The position numbers and the translations under genes are program-made. A DNA stretch of 10,037 nt, taken from NCBI GenBank assembly GCA_937894825.1, contig CALCQT010000428.1:1-10037 (forward strand), in the 5' to 3' direction. Below, in pieces: positions 6,404-10,037 of the stretch; the first letter of the stretch is position 1; each line of letters begins with the position of its first letter. The notes beneath the pieces were generated by a model. It had not been told where the DNA came from and made no database searches. It was given only the letters and a program-made list of their open reading frames with translations. This stretch comes from an uncultured Anaerolineaceae bacterium. GTDB lineage: Bacteria; Chloroflexota; Anaerolineae; Anaerolineales; Anaerolineaceae.

Positions 6404-8776
6404 CTATGAAATTTCCGCCATCACTTCAACAAACTCCGTCTTCTGATCCGGCAAGGGGATAAGCGTTCCCGCGACCGGCTCCCCATCCACGGTCAGCCGG
6501 CAGGTATTGCCCGGTCCAACCCGCTTGACATTGATCAAATACCGGACGCCGCGGAAAGCCCGCTCAAAGTAGAATTCCTGCCAATCCGGCGGAACTACCG
6601 GTTGAACGCGCAGGCCGTTCCATTCCGGACACACGCCAAGAATGTACTGTGTGATCGCCACATGATTCATGGCAGCCGTTCCGGTTTGCCACGAAACCTT
6701 TCCCTCGCCGGAGGTTGGCGATTCCGGACCCGCGATGGTGCGGGCATAAACATAAGGTTCACAGCGATGGACATCACTGATCTCTTCCCGCGCGGATGGG
6801 CAGATACGCAGATAATAGTCCAGCGCCCGTCCGCCATTCCCGAGTATTGATTCGGCAATCATCGCCCAGGGGTTGGAATGACAAAAAATTGAACCGTTTT
6901 CATGAAAGCCCGGCGGGGAAGCGGAAATCCCGGACAGCGTCGCGTCATACTGCCGATAAGCCGGCCATAAAGACGCGATTCCATGCTGACCGGAACAATG
7001 CAGGTTCAACGATTCCAACGCTGCCTGCGCCTTGCCGCGCTCCAACCCGGCGCACGCTACGCTCGCTATGCTCGCCATCACGCAAAGCGCCTGCGGTTCA
7101 AGAAAAATCCTGCCTTCCGCTGATAGCTGCGATCCGACCGGATTTCCGGCTGCATCATAAGCCCGGCGGAACCAGGCGCCATCCCAACCGGCGCTTTCCA
7201 AAACGGCGGCCATCCGCAATGCTTCCTGCCGGTATGCCTCTGCCTCGTCCGGATTTTCCACCCAAACAGCCAGATCCGCCATTTCATTCGCCGCCAACAC
7301 AAATTGCGCTCCCAGCAAAACGGATTCCGGATTCAGGTCAGCCTGACCAATCTTCGGCAATCCATGCGGACCGATCCGATCCAGTATGGAACGAATGGCG
7401 CGCCGCAGGTGATCCAGCAGCGGTTGTTCGCTCCCCGACCGGTTTTCATACGGCGCCGGTTCGTTCAGAATCGACAGGTCGCCGGTTTCACGCAGATACG
7501 CCGAAACGCTCAGCACCAGCCACAGCGGACTGTCATTGAGATCCGACCCGATCCCATGATTGCTGCCATTCAACGGTCGATATTGAGAGGAAACACCACC
7601 GGAGTCAAACTGCCTTGCCGCCAGAACCAAAATTTGCTGCCGGATCCGATCGGGGACCATGTGTATAACGCCCAACAGTTCCTGATTCGACGCCTGCCAA
7701 CCCGGGCCGCATTCAATCCCGCTACCCAGACGGGAGGTGAAACAGGATAGATTAAACGTGGTCATACATTGATAGGCATCCCAAATGTTCACCATCCGGT
7801 TGACATGCGGGTCCGGCGTATTGACATAAGTCTTTCCCAACCGGGCGCTCCAATACCAGATCAGCTCAGTAAAAGCGGCATCCACAGCAGCAGGATCGGA
7901 CCATTTTTGAATGACGGGATAGACTGTGGTTTTATCAATCAGCCCGGAACCCGGCTGGCTGAATTTTTTCTCCGGCGGATTTTCATGATAACCCAGAATA
8001 AAAATTACCCGCCTGGTCTCGCCGGGAGCAAGCGTCAGCTTCAGGTGGTGCGAACCGATCGGCTGTCCGGAATGCGCCTGTGAGTTGCAGGATTCGCCCT
8101 CCGCAACCGCCCGCGGATTATGCCAGCCCCGGTACGGCCCGAGAAAACTGTCGCGCAGCGTGTCAAACCCGTCCACAGCTTCCGAACAATGCAAAAATGT
8201 GAAATAGTTATACCGGTCACGATAGCCGGACTTGTGATAAATCGTGCTGCCTTCGGTTTCGATTTCGGCGATATCCATGCTGTCCCGGATGGGTGTGGCA
8301 TTCTCCTGGCCATCCCACAAACAGAATTCAACGGCAGAGAAAAGGGAAAGTTCCGCGGTGGTTTCCCGCAGGTTTTCCAAATGAACATCCCAAACTTCCA
8401 ACGTTTGTTTTAATGGGACAAAATAGCGGATCCGGGCCGCAATCTCTTTCTTTTCGGAAGCAATAATGGTATATCCCAAGCCATGCCGGCAGGAGTAATT
8501 ATCCAGATCCCCCATCACAGGCTGCCAGGTGGGCGACCAAAAGGTTCCGTTGCCATTGTCGCGCAGGTAAATGTAACGGCCGCCGGCATCAACCGGAATA
8601 TTATTATTCCGATCGTATGTCAACCGCATATTCCGATAAAATGAATAGCCGCCGGCTGTATTCGAGATCCGGGCAAAATAACCGTCTGTACCGAGATAAT
8701 TCACCCACGGCAGCGGGGTGTCCGGGCGCGTGATAACATATTCGCACTGTGCATCGTCAAAATGACCGTATCGCAT
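6404..8776 (-). CDS. GH94 cellobiose-phosphorylase-like protein lacking the catalytic motif
   Basis: The 790-residue product resembles cellobiose phosphorylase throughout. It opens with MRYGHFDDAQCEYVITRPDTP and 'PWVNYLGTDG', then 'AGGYSFYR' (41-48), 'PVDAGGRY' (61-68), 'CRHGLGYT' (96-103), the linker to the (alpha/alpha)6 barrel near 310-340, 'PPGFHENGSIFCHSNPW' (621-637), 'EPYVYARTIAG' (673-683) and 'SWQTGTAA' (695-702). True enzymes split cellobiose with phosphate in the cytoplasm. Here the D-W-N-D motif with the general acid is gone: 'IGQADLNPESV' (476-486) replaces a longer segment, about 26 residues short. The G-R-G-M-G-F-R-D-S-N-Q-D motif reads ECGPGWQASNQE (355-366). The putative phosphate residues H633 and T698-G699 remain. 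The frame is unbroken and the total length is only slightly short of the roughly 810-820 usual. Start: ATG 8776 follows GGAGG and AAGGA. No signal peptide. Family call is secure; phosphorylase activity is doubtful. Confidence 0.85.
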   Translation of the reverse strand: MRYGHFDDAQCEYVITRPDTPLPWVNYLGTDGYFARISNTAGGYSFYRNMRLTYDRNNNIPVDAGGRYIYLRDNGNGTFWSPTWQPVMGDLDNYSCRHGLGYTIIASEKKEIAARIRYFVPLKQTLEVWDVHLENLRETTAELSLFSAVEFCLWDGQENATPIRDSMDIAEIETEGSTIYHKSGYRDRYNYFTFLHCSEAVDGFDTLRDSFLGPYRGWHNPRAVAEGESCNSQAHSGQPIGSHHLKLTLAPGETRRVIFILGYHENPPEKKFSQPGSGLIDKTTVYPVIQKWSDPAAVDAAFTELIWYWSARLGKTYVNTPDPHVNRMVNIWDAYQCMTTFNLSCFTSRLGSGIECGPGWQASNQELLGVIHMVPDRIRQQILVLAARQFDSGGVSSQYRPLNGSNHGIGSDLNDSPLWLVLSVSAYLRETGDLSILNEPAPYENRSGSEQPLLDHLRRAIRSILDRIGPHGLPKIGQADLNPESVLLGAQFVLAANEMADLAVWVENPDEAEAYRQEALRMAAVLESAGWDGAWFRRAYDAAGNPVGSQLSAEGRIFLEPQALCVMASIASVACAGLERGKAQAALESLNLHCSGQHGIASLWPAYRQYDATLSGISASPPGFHENGSIFCHSNPWAMIAESILGNGGRALDYYLRICPSAREEISDVHRCEPYVYARTIAGPESPTSGEGKVSWQTGTAAMNHVAITQYILGVCPEWNGLRVQPVVPPDWQEFYFERAFRGVRYLINVKRVGPGNTCRLTVDGEPVAGTLIPLPDQKTEFVEVMAEIS

Positions 8777-8829
8777 CGATTCCTTATCCTCCGTCAGGGA
8801 TGTGAGGGTTTTACGCTAAAAGTCAAAAA

Positions 8830-9582
8830 TTATTTCCGGATGTTCTCCAAAAATTCCTGACTGTTGATCTTGCGTTCAAGTACAAAGGTCAGGAAACTGG
8901 TCAGGAGCTGTTCACTCTCCGACCGGATGTCTATGGGCCAACCGGCGGCAAGACAATCCTTAAACCCGTTCTTCTGATAGTAACGCAGGAATTTCAGTGT
9001 CCGCACAGAAATGGGTCGACAGGCCGTCTCATGGCCATAACAGGCGGGACAGACGACCCCGCCCAATGATGCCGAAAAAAATTGATTCTGCGCCTGGATT
9101 TCCCGCCGGCAGATGACACAATTCTGTAGATCCGGGCGGAAACCGGTCAAATCCAACAGCCGTAAATCAAAAAAACGGAGCGCCGGAAAAGGATCCTCCA
9201 TTGAAGCGATGCGGCGAATCGTTTCCACAGCCAGCAGGAAAAGCGGCCGATTCTCCACTTCTTCCAGCGCAAAGCGGTCTGTCAGTTCCGTCACATACGA
9301 GGCTTGGGTGGTCCGTTCGAGCGTGCCGGAAATCTGCGGGAAGGATTCAATCGTGGAGACCTGATCAATGACCCATGCGCCCCCAAGACCCCTGGCCAAT
9401 TGAATCGAAGCCAGTGTAAACGGCTCCAGATGACCGGCCTTTCTTGAGTTCATCCGGCGTACGCCCCGTGCCAGCGCTGAGATTTTTCCCCGCTCGGCCG
9501 TCAACAGCCGCACAAAGCGGTCGGCTTCACCATAGTTATAATGGTGGAGCACCAGTCCCTGAACACGGATGGATCTTTCCAT
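8830..9582 (-). CDS. recO: DNA repair protein RecO
   Basis: RecO works with RecR and RecF to load RecA onto SSB-coated DNA and anneals complementary strands during gap repair. This 250-residue protein has the normal length. The N-terminal OB-fold (about 1-80) shows the classic opening 'RVQGLVLHHYNYGEADRFVRLLTAERGKISALARGVR' in pieces from residue 6 to 42. A helical C-terminal domain follows, with a four-cysteine zinc site CVIC (155-158) and CPAC (178-181). ATG at 9582 lies six bases after the stop of the cytidine deaminase gene and has no clear Shine-Dalgarno, so its translation probably depends on that of the upstream gene. Clustering of recO with cdd (often with era) is common in bacteria. 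The identification is strong. Confidence 0.93.
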   Translation of the reverse strand: MERSIRVQGLVLHHYNYGEADRFVRLLTAERGKISALARGVRRMNSRKAGHLEPFTLASIQLARGLGGAWVIDQVSTIESFPQISGTLERTTQASYVTELTDRFALEEVENRPLFLLAVETIRRIASMEDPFPALRFFDLRLLDLTGFRPDLQNCVICRREIQAQNQFFSASLGGVVCPACYGHETACRPISVRTLKFLRYYQKNGFKDCLAAGWPIDIRSESEQLLTSFLTFVLERKINSQEFLENIRK

Positions 9583-9588
9583 AAGACA

Positions 9589-10005
9589 CTATGCAAGCTT
9601 TTTTTTGTCGAAAGCGCCCGGTAAAATTTCCGCCACAGTGGCGTTCATGATGACCTGCCCGCTTTCATCCGTCGTGATCACTTTCATCTCCGGAGCGAAT
9701 TCACTCATCACCTGACGACAGGCCCCGCAGGGAGAACCGCCGTTTTTTGTGGCGATCACGATGGTGTCAAACGCAAACTCACCTTCACTGACCGCTTTAA
9801 AGATCGCAGTCCGCTCCGCACAAATTGTCAGCGGATAGGAAGCGTTCTCAATGTTCACACCGGTATATACTTTGCCGCTTTTTGTCAACAAAGCGGCTCC
9901 GACAGGGTAGTTTGAATAAGGCACATAAGCCCGTTTCCGCGCTGAAATTGCGGTTTGAATCAAGTCTTCCATTGTTTCACGCTTTTGCTCATTCATCTCA
10001 TTCAT
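9589..10005 (-). CDS. cdd: Cytidine deaminase
   Basis: The enzyme deaminates cytidine and deoxycytidine to uridine and deoxyuridine in pyrimidine salvage. The 138-residue product fits the small homotetrameric type. 'AYVPYSNYPVGAALL' (26-40) and 'GVNIENASYPLTICAERTA' (49-67) supply the substrate-binding Asn/Glu and the first zinc ligand C62 with catalytic E64. 'PCGACRQ' (92-98) supplies zinc ligands C93 and C96. It ends with the usual 'ILPGAF' near 126-131. Start is slightly uncertain: ATG at 10005 opens the frame, with alternatives at 9996 and 9972, none with a good Shine-Dalgarno. A TATACT box ends eight bases before 10005, so the mRNA may be leaderless. recO follows after six bases. Confidence 0.95.
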   Translation of the reverse strand: MNEMNEQKRETMEDLIQTAISARKRAYVPYSNYPVGAALLTKSGKVYTGVNIENASYPLTICAERTAIFKAVSEGEFAFDTIVIATKNGGSPCGACRQVMSEFAPEMKVITTDESGQVIMNATVAEILPGAFDKKKLA

Positions 10006-10012
10006 AATTTGA

Positions 10013-10018
10013 AGTATA
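10013..10018 (-). promoter_or_regulatory. Candidate -10 element for cdd-recO
   Basis: On the minus strand TATACT matches five of six positions of the -10 consensus. Transcription would begin about base 10006, directly at the cdd ATG (10005). The matching -35 would fall at or beyond the window edge, so the promoter is incomplete here. Confidence 0.3.
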
Positions 10019-10037
10019 AGCCAGTTTTTCGAATTCT

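Noticed and set aside
6796..7539. A 247-codon open frame on the plus strand inside the GH94 gene, with another of 148 codons at 7304-7750
   Set aside because: Both are antisense to a gene with clear family similarity, have Pro/Arg-rich low-complexity translations and show no recognisable motif or Shine-Dalgarno.
10031..10036. GAATTC at the end of the window as a cloning boundary
   Set aside because: A single 6-bp site occurs by chance often enough; nothing else suggests vector sequence.

Overview
The window reads as chromosomal DNA of a bacterium with mid-range GC content. The best guess for the lineage is Chloroflexota, probably an Anaerolineae-like member. That guess rests on style only: a secreted CAP/LysM protein with a Pro/Thr 'PTATP'-type linker and a C-terminal membrane anchor, periplasmic-type binding proteins with plain signal peptides, a cellobiose-phosphorylase-like gene, and the 'TGTAGGGGCG' type of intergenic palindrome. 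No rRNA or other phylogenetic marker is present. No transposase, phage gene, CRISPR array, tRNA or rRNA was seen.

Layout. (1) Bases 1-536 (+) are the 3' end of an oligopeptide/dipeptide-type ABC solute-binding protein. A strong palindromic terminator (553-585) follows and probably also serves the convergent operon. (2) Bases 663-4561 (-) form a compact four-gene ABC importer operon, transcribed in the order binding protein, permease, permease, ATPase. The first three genes overlap by a few bases, and a strong hairpin sits just inside the first permease gene. (3) Bases 4562-4965 are a 404-base divergent control region with leader hairpins, five 10-bp-phased GTGA units and a 12-bp perfect palindrome that looks like a LacI-family operator. 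(4) Bases 4966-6195 (+) encode a secreted CAP-domain protein with two LysM domains and a C-terminal transmembrane anchor. (5) A convergent intergenic gap (6196-6403) carries a long imperfect palindrome of REP/MITE style. (6) Bases 6404-10005 (-) hold cdd, recO and a GH94 cellobiose-phosphorylase-like gene, transcribed in that order.

How the genes work together. The ABC operon is a self-contained importer of the Fe3+/polyamine/thiamine-like class whose substrate cannot be read from sequence. Cdd (pyrimidine salvage) and RecO (recombinational repair) form a familiar housekeeping pair. The GH94 gene follows them on the same strand but has its own Shine-Dalgarno.

The most interesting signal is in the GH94 protein. 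It aligns well with cellobiose phosphorylases from end to end, yet the catalytic D-W-N-D motif and about 26 residues around it are missing in frame, and the sugar-binding G-R-G-M-G-F-R-D-S-N-Q-D motif is heavily altered. The phosphate-site motifs look preserved. This suggests a pseudo-phosphorylase or a GH94-fold protein with a new role. The phased repeat array and the operator-like palindrome in the divergent region are the next most interesting elements.
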